Source: Planctomycetaceae bacterium UBA2972 | Lineage (GTDB): Bacteria; Planctomycetota; Planctomycetia; Pirellulales; Pirellulaceae | Direction of reading: 5' to 3' | NCBI GenBank assembly: GCA_002348315.1 | Contig: DEAW01000119.1 | Span: forward strand, 6,118 to 62,210 | Length of the DNA stretch: 56,093 nt | Part shown: one piece after another, positions 46,801 through 54,784 of the stretch | Layout: every line of letters begins with the position of its first letter | Numbering within the stretch: position 1 is the stretch's first letter | Position numbers and translations under genes: made by a program | The notes under the pieces: model-generated | What the model saw: only the letters and a program-made list of their open reading frames with translations | Database searches by the model: none | What the model was told of the DNA's origin: nothing

Positions 46801-49800
46801 TGAACTATCGACGGAGTCGCTTACCTGGTCGCAGTGGTTACATCATATTCAGATCCTCCTGGAGGACGAATTTGGCTCCGTGCAATTGGCAGTGGATGTG
46901 GTTGCACTGGATTCAGTCGGAATTGATCCGTTAACTCAGATTAGTTCTGAGATGACTATAGGGACAGGAATGGCGGCAATGCAATGGCTAAGAGAATCGG
47001 GACTGGCCTTCGTCTTAGATGATGACCGACTCTTCTTAACATCGGATCGTTGGGTCGAACAAAGCGATTCGAATCCCAGTCGTGTCGTTGTTGTAGATGA
47101 TCATTCGCGACCTGTCTTTGCCACTTATAAGCTCGCGGGTGGTTCGGTGGTGACTTTAACGGACTGGATTTTAGGGAGGCAAGTGCTTTCACTATTATCA
47201 CAGCAGGAAGTTCGGCAGTTACACGAAACGTTGCGAAAGGACTTGATGTGGACTTATGACTCTGGCGTTGAAAAAGTTCAGCAGGGGGTCTCTCTGATTG
47301 TCTATAACAAGGCCTCGTTGTTAACAGCGTCCTGGGCAAGTCTGTTAATTTGGTTTGGTGTTTTACTTTGGCTATGTCGTCGGAATTGGCGAATCGCCTT
47401 CTTATTGCCAGGGTTGTCAGGTAGCCTGGCAATGTTTTTGAGTACGGAGTTTGTCGCATTCGGGGCCCAGGCCTTCGTTGCGTCGTTGGCGGTCATGGTA
47501 TGCACGATTTTCGCACGACTGCAAACAAAGCTGGAATTAGTCAGTAAAGATAAGGAACTGGATTTTGATTTGCAGGCTCGGCCGGGAATTCTGACATCGG
47601 TATTGTTTTTTGCAATGCTTCTGGGGACGGCTGATTTGGTTTCGGCATTACAACCGCCTGCTAGTGAATCAAACAGCGACGAGTCTAACCAGCAAGATAA
47701 TTCGCCCGTGAGTAAACAGGAAGTTATGAAGCAGTTGCCTGTGATCCATAATGTTTACTTTCCTGTTGATAGTGAAGGAACGGCCGCTGGTCAGTACTTG
47801 TACGTCGCAGATTCGTTCTATCAGACGTTGCGAAAATGGCACGCCGACATTGATAAAACAGAAGAGTCCTGGTTGATTTCCAAAGCGGATTATCGGGTAG
47901 AGTGGGAATCGGAAGAACAAGATCAAAACAGCATCCGGCCACTTTTCCAAATTCAGTATGACATTGAATTAGGAGAAGAGACTCAGCATATTACATTGCC
48001 GTTAAGCGAGGATGAGAGTTTTGTTGAAAGCGTCAGTATTGAGGGCGAGAGCGTTGCCTTTCAGTGGCTGGATGAAGCCGGCGGATTACAGGTGGAAACG
48101 CAACAAGCTGGAAATGTAACCGTCCTATTACAGTTACGCCCCGTTGTGTCTTCGCAGGACGGTATCAGCCGAATTCAATTGGAAATTCCAGCCGTTCCAC
48201 AATCGAGATTGGAAACAACCCCTTTCTCAGATGAACAGAAAATACTGCTGTCAGGAAGTCGAGGTCAAATCCGTACTGACAGCCTCAATCGACGCCAAGT
48301 AGCATCGATCGGAAATACAGATCGTATCGGCGTGATCTGGGGCATGGGTGACGTTGAAATCGCAGGAGTTTCAGTATTGGAGTCGGCTGAATACTATTGG
48401 CTGAAAATAGCTCCGCATTCAGTGGTGCTTGATGTGCGTCTTAAAGTAGATGTGGTGGCCGGTACGACTCAGCAGTTTAGTATGAATATCGATCCCCGAT
48501 TACGGCTGCTACCAATTCGATCAGGTCAGATCCTATCCGGGGCACCTCGAATTCGCGACGGTGAAACCAAGACTCTCTATTTCTCCTTGCAGCGACCTGT
48601 ATCCGATTCGTTTGAATTGCAATTGTCGTTTTATCTGGAAGATATCTCCGGGATTGGAAATGTTCCCATACCTGAAATATCGCCTGTGGTGCAACGACGT
48701 CGCGAACGTTGGCTGGCTTTAAATGTCGAGGATGATTTGACGTGGCATAGTGCTTTGAAACCGATTTCTGCAGAGCAGCAGCAGGATGTCTTAGCGAACT
48801 GGACAACATCGATGGCTCCTCAGGCTATTTATGCATTAACGGGAGATACTCAGGGACTAGAGGAATCGATTACCACATTACCTCGCGTGGTGGCAACTGA
48901 GGTGACTCAGTCGACGGATGTGGTTGTTGATCAGGATCAGTTACTCATGTTGTATCACGCAGATCTTTTGATTGAAGATGGTGTGGTTTTTCAGCATCGT
49001 TTCGATGTACCGGCTGGGTTTATTGTTGAATCAGCCACCATGATCCAGGACGGTGCAGTGATCGCCGCGGATGTACAGCATCTTGCCGACGGAATCCTCA
49101 GTGTATTTACCGATGAGGGTGTAGCAGGTGAACTGACGTTCGACTTACGAGGACGGATTCCGATACGCTCCAGTTCAGTTAGTACTGTCAATGTTCCGGC
49201 AATCACGTATGAAAATGGGATGGTGATCGAAGATTCCATCGTCGTTGTTCAACGGCCCGGTGTTGTGGTGAGGGCGCACCAGGGGCAAGAGCAAATTGAA
49301 ACGGAAGCAAAGTTCATTGAGGATTTGGGAGGTCGATTAATAGCGGAGTTCGATGCAGCTGTAAAAGCCCGGGAATGCAAATTAAAGATTGCACCTAATC
49401 ACGTTGAGTTGCGTGGAGTTGCAAGTGGTGGGCTGGAGGAAGTTGACGGCCAATGGCAATTCAATATTTATGGTGATTTGGAGGTGGTTCAGGGAGAGGT
49501 TAGCCAACTTCAAATACAGGTGAAAGATATTCAATTTAGTAGTTTCGAATCAGTACTCGGAGCTTATGCATTGGAAACTCAGCAGTATGCTGAGGATGAT
49601 TATCTGATCACCTTGCGACCGAGTGAGGTCATGCCGGAGTCCGTCAGTTTTCAGCTCAGGTTTGACCTTGAACAAACCGACGGCATTTTAGCGGTTCCGG
49701 ACTTTACAATAGTTCGCTCGGCCAAGAGCGGTCTGCGGCAATTTTTCTACATGCCGTTGATGTTGGAAGGGCAGCATCAGCTTGAATGGGACGCCACCGG

Positions 49801-50953
49801 CGCTCAAAAAATTTCACAATGGTCCACGGATATTATTCCTTCGTCGGTGACAGTCCAAACTCATGCCGTGTATTTGGGAACAGGAAACGTAGATATTCGC
49901 TCTCGCGGTTTTGTGCAAAGTGCCAGCCAACTGCAGGTGGAGCTAGTCAATTATGAATTGGCAGTGATTGATCAGCAGCAGATCGTCGGATTGGCGAGAA
50001 TCGACGTCTTGCCAACTCGAGGAAAAGAATTGCAATTGGTGTGGCCGGAGATGTGGGTGCTTGAAAGTATCTCGATACAAGGAACACCGGTCCTGGCAAA
50101 GAGATTGGAGTTGCCATCTGCGATTCAGGAAGAGAATTCCAGAGTCGTTATTCCGTTACTTTCTGACGGACAGTACCAGCAAGTGGATGTTGCATTTACT
50201 TTAAACGCAGGAAAAAAATTGTCAGGTGGAACAAATCTCTTGCTTTTACCTGTACCTGAGCATGAGGTGGAGGCCTCAAATATAACGGTCTATGCCTCGG
50301 ATTCAGACTATCAATCGCTTCAGTTTGTCAGTGACAATGTGGAAGTTGGCACGATGGAATTTCTATTGGAAAAGGAAGTTGACTGGGGATTGGAAAACGT
50401 TAACAACCGCATGACGGGAGACTTTGAAGTCAACGCAGATTTGCTGGCCGAACAACAGTACTGGCAGGCCTATCGTGATCGCCTGCAGCTAATTCGGGAT
50501 TTGGACAGCGGTGTGGCCTCGGAGATCGATTTAGGAAACAGGCCGGAAGCTGGGTTTGGATATCGTGACTTTCAGGTCTTACAGTCACCGGGAGTTCGTC
50601 TCACGGGACATGCTAGTGGCGTACTTCCACAGATTCTGGTGAAAGCAGAGATGGATACATCGTCGAAACTAGTTTGGTGGCAATTGGGTATCATTTCAGG
50701 GCTTACGGTCGTCTCAGTTTGTTTGTATTACCTCACCGAACGAGGGTGGATTGCTAATTGGGTGAGTCATGCTCCAATGAGTCCCTTCGTTTTGCTGGGC
50801 GTGGTGTGGTGGACTTTTCTAACTCCGGCATTTATCGGCATCGGATTGATGCTCTTGGGATTATTTGGATTATTGCTTCCGGATCGTCGCTTTATCAAAG
50901 TCCGTTTCCGCTGGGTGGGTGAATCACAGAAGAATGCGTCTCAGCAAAGCTAG
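43847..50953 (+). CDS. Giant exported protein, two fused modules (2368 aa)
   Basis: The N-terminal signal ends in VMGQQPQES. Module A covers about residues 1-1245: beta-rich, an STN-like segment at about 1005-1075 (AVDVVALDSVGIDP, GMAAMQWLRESGLAFVLDDD), then three hydrophobic helices at about 1158-1225. A second signal-like segment follows at about 1246-1270, ending SALQPPASES. Module B (about 1270-2368) is again beta-rich, ending in helices from about 2274-2352. The three modules of the operon share the order signal, QP..ES, beta region and terminal helices. This looks like duplication and fusion. No enzyme motif is seen. A structural or assembly role in the planctomycete envelope is a guess. 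Start at ATG, 2 bases after the previous stop. Confidence 0.85.
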   Translation: MKRWTRQIVSCLTLMMVVGLVMGQQPQESPEDLLYRLIKVEEADLDEVLPGTIPVLRTQFEAMAEAINSRVREQSAGQPEFRQGAYVRRSMYYGRVEGLHIVDGRAVLGVDAQEQSEGVVPLAPLSIAIESPEWVMETMAEPEAGNQAAVTGVSDRNVPVLKVQGPGDLTFNWSLKGTAVVETERKFVFDVPQSESGYLVLDLPQELLLKSSSGIVWAPQQDTLPLPVDGLPELAAEQNRWVVQLGSQANTTLTVLTDDAEAPSANVLFYSQEIQYSVEPEGIQVESRLTLDSVLAQRQSVSLQLAPELELVGISNEGRDLAISKSNAGQNHWTVTLDPRGGTLELDVIAVARILPLQPQVLPLISVVDGIWRQGQIALTVAESLELYRLDIQGAIESRVEQVGAMKRRVLEMYEPTPKLVIVTGHQEAEIHASQVSRYEMDRNQLYLQTKISLTAATQPVHQQHFEVINGWELQAVTLEAFAGGAEQVTPRVSDVKTQTAVLKQIEFMEAIEPGNTLVLNISMSKQISGLQVDGVMLPALILPNQSESPLQQKRVVLQQHLIGLTAKPPRVLALSGLGDTRQGRLNPGSEEIAEEALLRDVGIVFRAASYLNEIQIASVPATQSFESQLQTVIHVSDSVTETTRLKVTPLGTPVKQIQIVSTGLSGEDVQWQLVPSGSPTLTSDGILNIVKREVDGTQHWTIELVEPSVTEFTLLGSREIAVSQFSRLPLYRIEGTQAYAAAIEIGWDSDLQLSISDEPTLEQVLPEQNQGPWRRFRQAYHYGTPVGTPPQVEIVKADVPVEHIVWNAHVHSKYLVHGFSSHEVRYLVECLSDEDLQVTLPRGVDLESVWVDEQRMHLASLRIPNSPSQLLIPLETGLRFAKIRIRFTASAATLGFRTQLQKPLPVVQAKTLQSYWSVAVPPGFELANHSTEYSIAQRLLGPWLNQASRKQSPVGRNSDAEQAYERTQSKVTALIERAAIIRRGELSTESLTWSQWLHHIQILLEDEFGSVQLAVDVVALDSVGIDPLTQISSEMTIGTGMAAMQWLRESGLAFVLDDDRLFLTSDRWVEQSDSNPSRVVVVDDHSRPVFATYKLAGGSVVTLTDWILGRQVLSLLSQQEVRQLHETLRKDLMWTYDSGVEKVQQGVSLIVYNKASLLTASWASLLIWFGVLLWLCRRNWRIAFLLPGLSGSLAMFLSTEFVAFGAQAFVASLAVMVCTIFARLQTKLELVSKDKELDFDLQARPGILTSVLFFAMLLGTADLVSALQPPASESNSDESNQQDNSPVSKQEVMKQLPVIHNVYFPVDSEGTAAGQYLYVADSFYQTLRKWHADIDKTEESWLISKADYRVEWESEEQDQNSIRPLFQIQYDIELGEETQHITLPLSEDESFVESVSIEGESVAFQWLDEAGGLQVETQQAGNVTVLLQLRPVVSSQDGISRIQLEIPAVPQSRLETTPFSDEQKILLSGSRGQIRTDSLNRRQVASIGNTDRIGVIWGMGDVEIAGVSVLESAEYYWLKIAPHSVVLDVRLKVDVVAGTTQQFSMNIDPRLRLLPIRSGQILSGAPRIRDGETKTLYFSLQRPVSDSFELQLSFYLEDISGIGNVPIPEISPVVQRRRERWLALNVEDDLTWHSALKPISAEQQQDVLANWTTSMAPQAIYALTGDTQGLEESITTLPRVVATEVTQSTDVVVDQDQLLMLYHADLLIEDGVVFQHRFDVPAGFIVESATMIQDGAVIAADVQHLADGILSVFTDEGVAGELTFDLRGRIPIRSSSVSTVNVPAITYENGMVIEDSIVVVQRPGVVVRAHQGQEQIETEAKFIEDLGGRLIAEFDAAVKARECKLKIAPNHVELRGVASGGLEEVDGQWQFNIYGDLEVVQGEVSQLQIQVKDIQFSSFESVLGAYALETQQYAEDDYLITLRPSEVMPESVSFQLRFDLEQTDGILAVPDFTIVRSAKSGLRQFFYMPLMLEGQHQLEWDATGAQKISQWSTDIIPSSVTVQTHAVYLGTGNVDIRSRGFVQSASQLQVELVNYELAVIDQQQIVGLARIDVLPTRGKELQLVWPEMWVLESISIQGTPVLAKRLELPSAIQEENSRVVIPLLSDGQYQQVDVAFTLNAGKKLSGGTNLLLLPVPEHEVEASNITVYASDSDYQSLQFVSDNVEVGTMEFLLEKEVDWGLENVNNRMTGDFEVNADLLAEQQYWQAYRDRLQLIRDLDSGVASEIDLGNRPEAGFGYRDFQVLQSPGVRLTGHASGVLPQILVKAEMDTSSKLVWWQLGIISGLTVVSVCLYYLTERGWIANWVSHAPMSPFVLLGVVWWTFLTPAFIGIGLMLLGLFGLLLPDRRFIKVRFRWVGESQKNASQQS

Positions 50954-51161
50954 CCCTTGCTCATTTGCATTCAGGTCTGGATGCAAGTTGGCCGAAAGTT
51001 AGTATTGGCAAGAATTCAAGGATGTGCTAATTTTTCGTAACCTTGCAAAGAAACTTTGTGAGGCTGGTGAACTGCGAAGATGAAACAGCCAAGGATGGTA
51101 ATCATTTCAAGCAGTTTTCGAGGGAATGTAGAAACCATGCCGGCACTGGAAGGAGTCCAAT

Positions 51162-51677
51162 ATGGCGGCAGAGCCAACTCAGAATGCAGGAATTCATATT
51201 CGTTGGATGATTCGCAGGGACATGAAAGATGTTCTGGGGATTGAAAATGCTAGTTTCGAGTTTCCCTGGACAGAAGAAGATTTCGTTCGTTGTCTGAGGC
51301 AACGAAACTGCATCGGGATGGTTGTTGAACAACACGACGAAATCGTTGGTTTTATGATCTACGAATTACATAAAACCAGGTTGCATATTCTAAATTTTGC
51401 CGTGCATCAGGATCAGCGACGGCTTGGCGTGGGAACAGCCATGGTCGAAAAACTGAAGAGTAAACTTTCTAATCAACGGCGTAATCGTATTGTCCTGGAA
51501 GTTCGTGAAACCAATCTCGAAGCGCAGTTGTTTTTCAAGCAACAGGATTTCCTTGCACTTTCGGTGTTACGCAATTTCTATGATGACACGGTGGAAGATG
51601 CCTATCTAATGCAGCACAGATTTGTTGCAGAACAAATGGAAGAACCGGTCAATCGTATTACACGCATGGCAGGTTAA
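51162..51677 (+). CDS. RimI-like GNAT N-acetyltransferase
   Basis: A 171-residue GNAT protein. The N-terminus IRWMIRRDMKDVLGIENASF with FPWTEEDFVRCL is typical of ribosomal-protein-alanine acetyltransferases. The acetyl-CoA motif is QDQRRLGVGTAMVEKL, followed by LEVRETNLEAQLFFKQQDF, also RimI-like. It probably acetylates protein N-termini, although the target is not certain. AAGGAG lies about 8 bases before the ATG. It begins 208 bases after the giant-protein operon and may have its own promoter. Its last codons belong to a 20-base sequence repeated downstream. Confidence 0.85.
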   Translation: MAAEPTQNAGIHIRWMIRRDMKDVLGIENASFEFPWTEEDFVRCLRQRNCIGMVVEQHDEIVGFMIYELHKTRLHILNFAVHQDQRRLGVGTAMVEKLKSKLSNQRRNRIVLEVRETNLEAQLFFKQQDFLALSVLRNFYDDTVEDAYLMQHRFVAEQMEEPVNRITRMAG

Positions 51678-51797
51678 CTGCCCGTATAGTGCATGCACTT
51701 CCAGGTTTTCTCGTGTAACAAAAGCAGACAACTCTCGTCTGCTGAAAACGTGAAAGCTGATCACACTGGTTTTATGCATCGTATAACACGCGTGGCA
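51652..51797. repeat. Pair of 20-base direct repeats (18 of 20 identical)
   Basis: Copy one at 51652-51671 codes the last residues of the RimI-like protein (NRITRMA). Copy two at 51778-51797 lies 126 bases (42 codons, same frame) downstream in non-coding DNA and would read HRITRVA. Confidence 0.6.
51717..51743 (-). terminator. Possible minus-strand terminator
   Basis: A 7-base-pair stem (AGCAGAC/GTCTGCT) with a 7-base loop, followed on the minus strand by TTTTGTT. No gene on the minus strand ends here, so it is either chance or marks an unannotated transcript. Confidence 0.35.
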
Positions 51798-51917
51798 AAC
51801 ACGATCATCATTTAGAACTACAGTATGCTTGAGTCTCATCATCACCAGCAGGCATGTCCAGTGTTGGTAAAGAGATTGTGAAACCCTGAATTCGGGGCAA
51901 CCTTCGTGCCGGGCGTC

Positions 51918-51923
51918 TATAAT
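51918..51923 (+). promoter_or_regulatory. Predicted -10 box upstream of the PlsC-like gene
   Basis: A perfect TATAAT 68 bases before the start codon. No good -35 element is visible at the expected distance. Confidence 0.3.
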
Positions 51924-51990
51924 AGAAGTCCCTAACGCAACTTCAGTTTGCATGAAGCTTCTTAAACAGTTCACATGATAAGGACGTGTC

Positions 51991-52755
51991 TTGGACGATC
52001 AGGCAACTCTACTGGTTGATACGATTCTAATACTGACGTGGTTGCTACCTCTATGGTTGGCCATCGGCTTTACACTCCGCACGCCGTTGAGATTCCTGCA
52101 GACGTTGTTGTGGCTGCCAGCTGCAATGTTTACGGCGTTTTTATGGAGAGCTCGACTTTATGGTCGATTACCGGAACAGGGACAGGGAGCGGTCCTGATT
52201 AGTAATCACCGTAGTAGCGTTGATCCATTCTTTTTACAAATGGCATCCAGGCGGCCGATTGGTTGGATGATTGCTCGGGAATTTGCCTCAGGTCCGGTAA
52301 TTCAGTACGTCATGAAAGTGCTTGATGTGATTACTGCAGGTCGTCGAGGGGTGGACACCGCAGCCACCAAGCGTGTTATTCGCGAAGCAAAAGCGGGGCG
52401 GTTAATCGGGATGTTTCCCGAAGGCAGATTAAATACAACCGATAGATTTATGCAATCTTGTCGGCCGGGGGCCATACTCGTAGCGATTCGTGCAGGCGTG
52501 CCTGTCATTCCGTGTTATTTACACAATCTTCCGTTTACCAACGTGATCAGTCAGCCATTTCACACACCAGCACGAGTTTCTCTGTTTATCGGAGAACCGA
52601 TTGATGTTGTCAGTTTATCGGAAGGTAAAACGGATAAAGCTACGCTGCAAAGGTTGGCAATACAATGCATTAAAGAAATTGGTAAACTCGCCGGCAAGCA
52701 CGATTGGGAACCGGAAATGGCAGGTAAAAACTGGCTGAAAGATGTTGCTGATTAG
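51991..52755 (+). CDS. Lysophospholipid acyltransferase (PlsC family)
   Basis: A 254-residue acyltransferase starting at TTG with AAGGA about 8 bases upstream. Two hydrophobic segments near the N-terminus place it in the cytoplasmic membrane. The catalytic motif is NHRSSVDPF (HX4D) and the substrate motif is FPEGRLNTTD. It likely transfers an acyl chain to lysophosphatidic acid in phospholipid synthesis. The branch is not resolved and other acyl acceptors are possible. Its 3' end overlaps the end of the convergent ATP-grasp gene by 4 bases. Confidence 0.88.
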   Translation: MDDQATLLVDTILILTWLLPLWLAIGFTLRTPLRFLQTLLWLPAAMFTAFLWRARLYGRLPEQGQGAVLISNHRSSVDPFFLQMASRRPIGWMIAREFASGPVIQYVMKVLDVITAGRRGVDTAATKRVIREAKAGRLIGMFPEGRLNTTDRFMQSCRPGAILVAIRAGVPVIPCYLHNLPFTNVISQPFHTPARVSLFIGEPIDVVSLSEGKTDKATLQRLAIQCIKEIGKLAGKHDWEPEMAGKNWLKDVAD

Positions 52756-53870
52756 ACTCTGGCAGCGGCTTGAATTTGGTGAGTTATCCGAGCTAAATCA
52801 TTTTGAGTTTGTTGTAGCGACTTGGAAGAAGTTCTGATGGTTAACACAGGATGCCCGGTCTCGATGGTATTTCCGACCTGGGGGATGTCTGACAATATGG
52901 CACTGGACTGGGCAGCTACTTGCTGGAAAGCATGAAGCTGATGTAGATCGATGTGTAGTGATTGGTTGGCATAGACAATCCGTTTTCCATGCACAAGTTG
53001 GTCTAAGCAGGCGTCTGCGGTGGCTTGTATCGGAAAGGGATGCTCGGTAAATGCTTTGATGTGGTACTCCAGTAGCGGAGCCTGCCAACGAGGCTCTAGT
53101 AGTTCCATGGAGGCTGTATATCGTGGATTGATTTCGAGAATCGTGATTTGGTTGTCGTTCGTTAATAAAAAGTCCACTCCCAATAGTCCCCGTAGCCCCA
53201 GGTGGTTCAAGAGTGATCCAAGACGAACTAAATCGTGTTCAACGGTTGGGGGTACCGAACTAACAATGGCTCCGTGGAATTCGAAATTGTCATGACTTGT
53301 AATGTGCTCGACGGTACCCAGGAGTATCGCCTGATTGGACTGAATGAGGAAATTGGCGCCCATGGACTTTCCTTCGATATATTCCTGAAAGTAATGGGTG
53401 TCCGGGACTTGTTCTGTTGGTTGATGGAATTGAATCCGGTGGCCTGCTGCAGATTGATAAGGTTTTAACAGCCAGCGTTTAACCTGTAAATTGGAAGATT
53501 GACCGATCTCAGGATAATGAAATCCGGCTTGGGATAAGAGCGAACTTAGCAGTTTAGGTTCACGAATTTTAGCCAGCAGTGGCGTTGGTGGTGCCAGAAG
53601 ATTTGTTTGGCAGCGAATTCGTTGTATCAGGTCCGGGTAATTCTCAAGGGCTCCGGTTATACAAACGCCATCGGGCTGATACTTACCTATGAGACTGGCA
53701 ATGTCGTCGGGATAATTTTGAATTGCTTCACAAGTGGCAACGTCCTGAGTGTCTGAGTCGGCAAATAAATCGACAGCGATGACTTGATATCCTGCTGCAT
53801 GCGCAGACTCGGCAGCGGCTCGGACACTGGCCCCTGCAAGTAAAACACGAGAGATATCAAGATTAGTCAT
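52752..53870 (-). CDS. ATP-grasp protein near H4MPT genes
   Basis: The ATG at 53870 gives 372 residues (an in-frame TTG at 53906 is less likely). The N-terminus VLLAGASVRAAAESAHAAGY is a nucleotide-like fold, followed by VIAVDLFADSDTQDVA. ATP-grasp features are LLKPYQSAAGHRI, YFQEYIEGKSMGANFL, and the Mg-binding end ILEINPRYTASMELLEP. Such enzymes join a carboxylate to an amine or thiol. ATP-grasp proteins of this type are encoded with H4MPT genes in methylotrophs and planctomycetes, and this one is divergent from fae, so a role in methanopterin-type cofactor synthesis is a reasonable inference, not a demonstrated one. Confidence 0.82.
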   Translation of the reverse strand: MTNLDISRVLLAGASVRAAAESAHAAGYQVIAVDLFADSDTQDVATCEAIQNYPDDIASLIGKYQPDGVCITGALENYPDLIQRIRCQTNLLAPPTPLLAKIREPKLLSSLLSQAGFHYPEIGQSSNLQVKRWLLKPYQSAAGHRIQFHQPTEQVPDTHYFQEYIEGKSMGANFLIQSNQAILLGTVEHITSHDNFEFHGAIVSSVPPTVEHDLVRLGSLLNHLGLRGLLGVDFLLTNDNQITILEINPRYTASMELLEPRWQAPLLEYHIKAFTEHPFPIQATADACLDQLVHGKRIVYANQSLHIDLHQLHAFQQVAAQSSAILSDIPQVGNTIETGHPVLTIRTSSKSLQQTQNDLARITHQIQAAARV

Positions 53871-53990
53871 TTTGGTTGGTTGTATCCGGACCCGAGTTAA
53901 TGTCAAATAAAGTTTGACGATTAAAGCACCTTTTGTCAGCTAGAGTAAATTAAAAATCTGAATTCATAAGGCATAGCCGTAGTCAGGTTC

Positions 53991-54018
53991 TTGAGTTTAG
54001 CTCGGAGTGTGCTATTTT
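53991..54018 (+). promoter_or_regulatory. Predicted promoter of fae
   Basis: TTGAGT, 16-base spacer, TATTTT, about 52 bases before the fae ATG. Elements are only 4 of 6 matches each, so this is tentative. Confidence 0.3.
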
Positions 54019-54069
54019 CACTTTAGATAATTAGTTTTAGGTTTTCTCAGGATAAACGGAGATTCATCC

Positions 54070-54567
54070 ATGTCGATGTATGTCGGTGAAGCACTCGTTG
54101 GCGACGGCAACGAAATTGCACATATTGATTTGTTAATTGGTAGTAAAGATGGACCTGTAGGCGATGCATTTGCAAATGCTTTGGCTCGCCAAAGTGAAGG
54201 TCACACCAATTTGCTTGCTGTTTTGGAGCCAAATCTGGCTGTAAAACCAAGTACTGTAATGATTACAAAGGTAACGATTAAAGGCATGAAGCAGGCTGTA
54301 CAGATGTTTGGTCCTGCTCAAGCTGCTGTTGCCGAAGCTGTGGCTGACGCTGTTAAAGAAGGTGCTATTGCTGCTGATCAGGCAGAAGATTTAGTCATCG
54401 TTTGTGGTGTCTTTATTCATCCTGCAGCTGAAGATGATGCAAAGATCTTCCAGTACAACTACGAAGCTACTTTGCAGTCGATTCGCAATGCCATGACTGG
54501 CGATCCATCCGTTCAGAAAATGCTCGATGGTCGCGATGCTGCAGCACACCCATTCAAGGGTTGCTAG
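54070..54567 (+). CDS. fae: Formaldehyde-activating enzyme
   Basis: A 165-residue protein very close to methylotroph Fae: VGEALVGDGNEIAHIDLLIG at the start with the conserved active-site His (residue 18), LLAVLEPNLAVKPSTVMITK, VQMFGPAQAAVAEAVADAV, VCGVFIHPAAEDDAKI and FQYNYEATLQSIRNAM. Fae condenses formaldehyde with tetrahydromethanopterin to methylene-H4MPT in the cytoplasm. Codons are biased to T-ending GCT and GTT, as in highly expressed genes. It has its own terminator, and the next pathway gene follows after about 217 bases. The ATP-grasp gene is divergent. No C-terminal Hps domain is present, so this is stand-alone Fae. Confidence 0.96.
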   Translation: MSMYVGEALVGDGNEIAHIDLLIGSKDGPVGDAFANALARQSEGHTNLLAVLEPNLAVKPSTVMITKVTIKGMKQAVQMFGPAQAAVAEAVADAVKEGAIAADQAEDLVIVCGVFIHPAAEDDAKIFQYNYEATLQSIRNAMTGDPSVQKMLDGRDAAAHPFKGC

Positions 54568-54612
54568 TATTAGTAGCGAACGATCTTTCGTTCCTCAATC
54601 GAATAGGGAAAG

Positions 54613-54645
54613 CCCTGTCGAATTTTCGGCAGGGTCTTTCTTTTG
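54613..54645 (+). terminator. Terminator after fae
   Basis: An 8-base-pair stem (CCCTGTCG with CGGCAGGG, one G-T pair) with a 6-base loop, followed by TCTTTCTTTT. It partly insulates fae from the next gene. Confidence 0.85.
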
Positions 54646-54784
54646 CGCTGTAATAGTTTTGCCAGGCAGCAGAGCGAGCAAGGTCGTGAATATTTGAAGC
54701 GGGGCTGCTTCAGTAAAGAATTGAATTCGATAAAATGAAATCAGGAATTAATCAGGCCAGGGGTGACTAGAAAGAAACAATCAT

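Larger units (their letters stand above)
51678..51990. other. Gene-free region with repeat, palindromes and plsC promoter
   Basis: A 313-base gap. It holds the second copy of a 20-base direct repeat (51778-51797), the 12-base palindrome AGTGCATGCACT (51688-51699), a minus-strand terminator-like hairpin (51717-51743), and a TATAAT box at 51918. A minus-strand frame at 51606-51974 overlaps these and is not counted as a gene. Confidence 0.5.

Noticed and set aside
46956..47459. 167-aa minus-strand frame
   Set aside because: Shadow of the 2368-aa gene.
51606..51974. 122-aa minus-strand frame with two CHAC segments
   Set aside because: The CHAC repetition comes from the 20-base DNA repeat; it overlaps the RimI gene end and lacks a start context.
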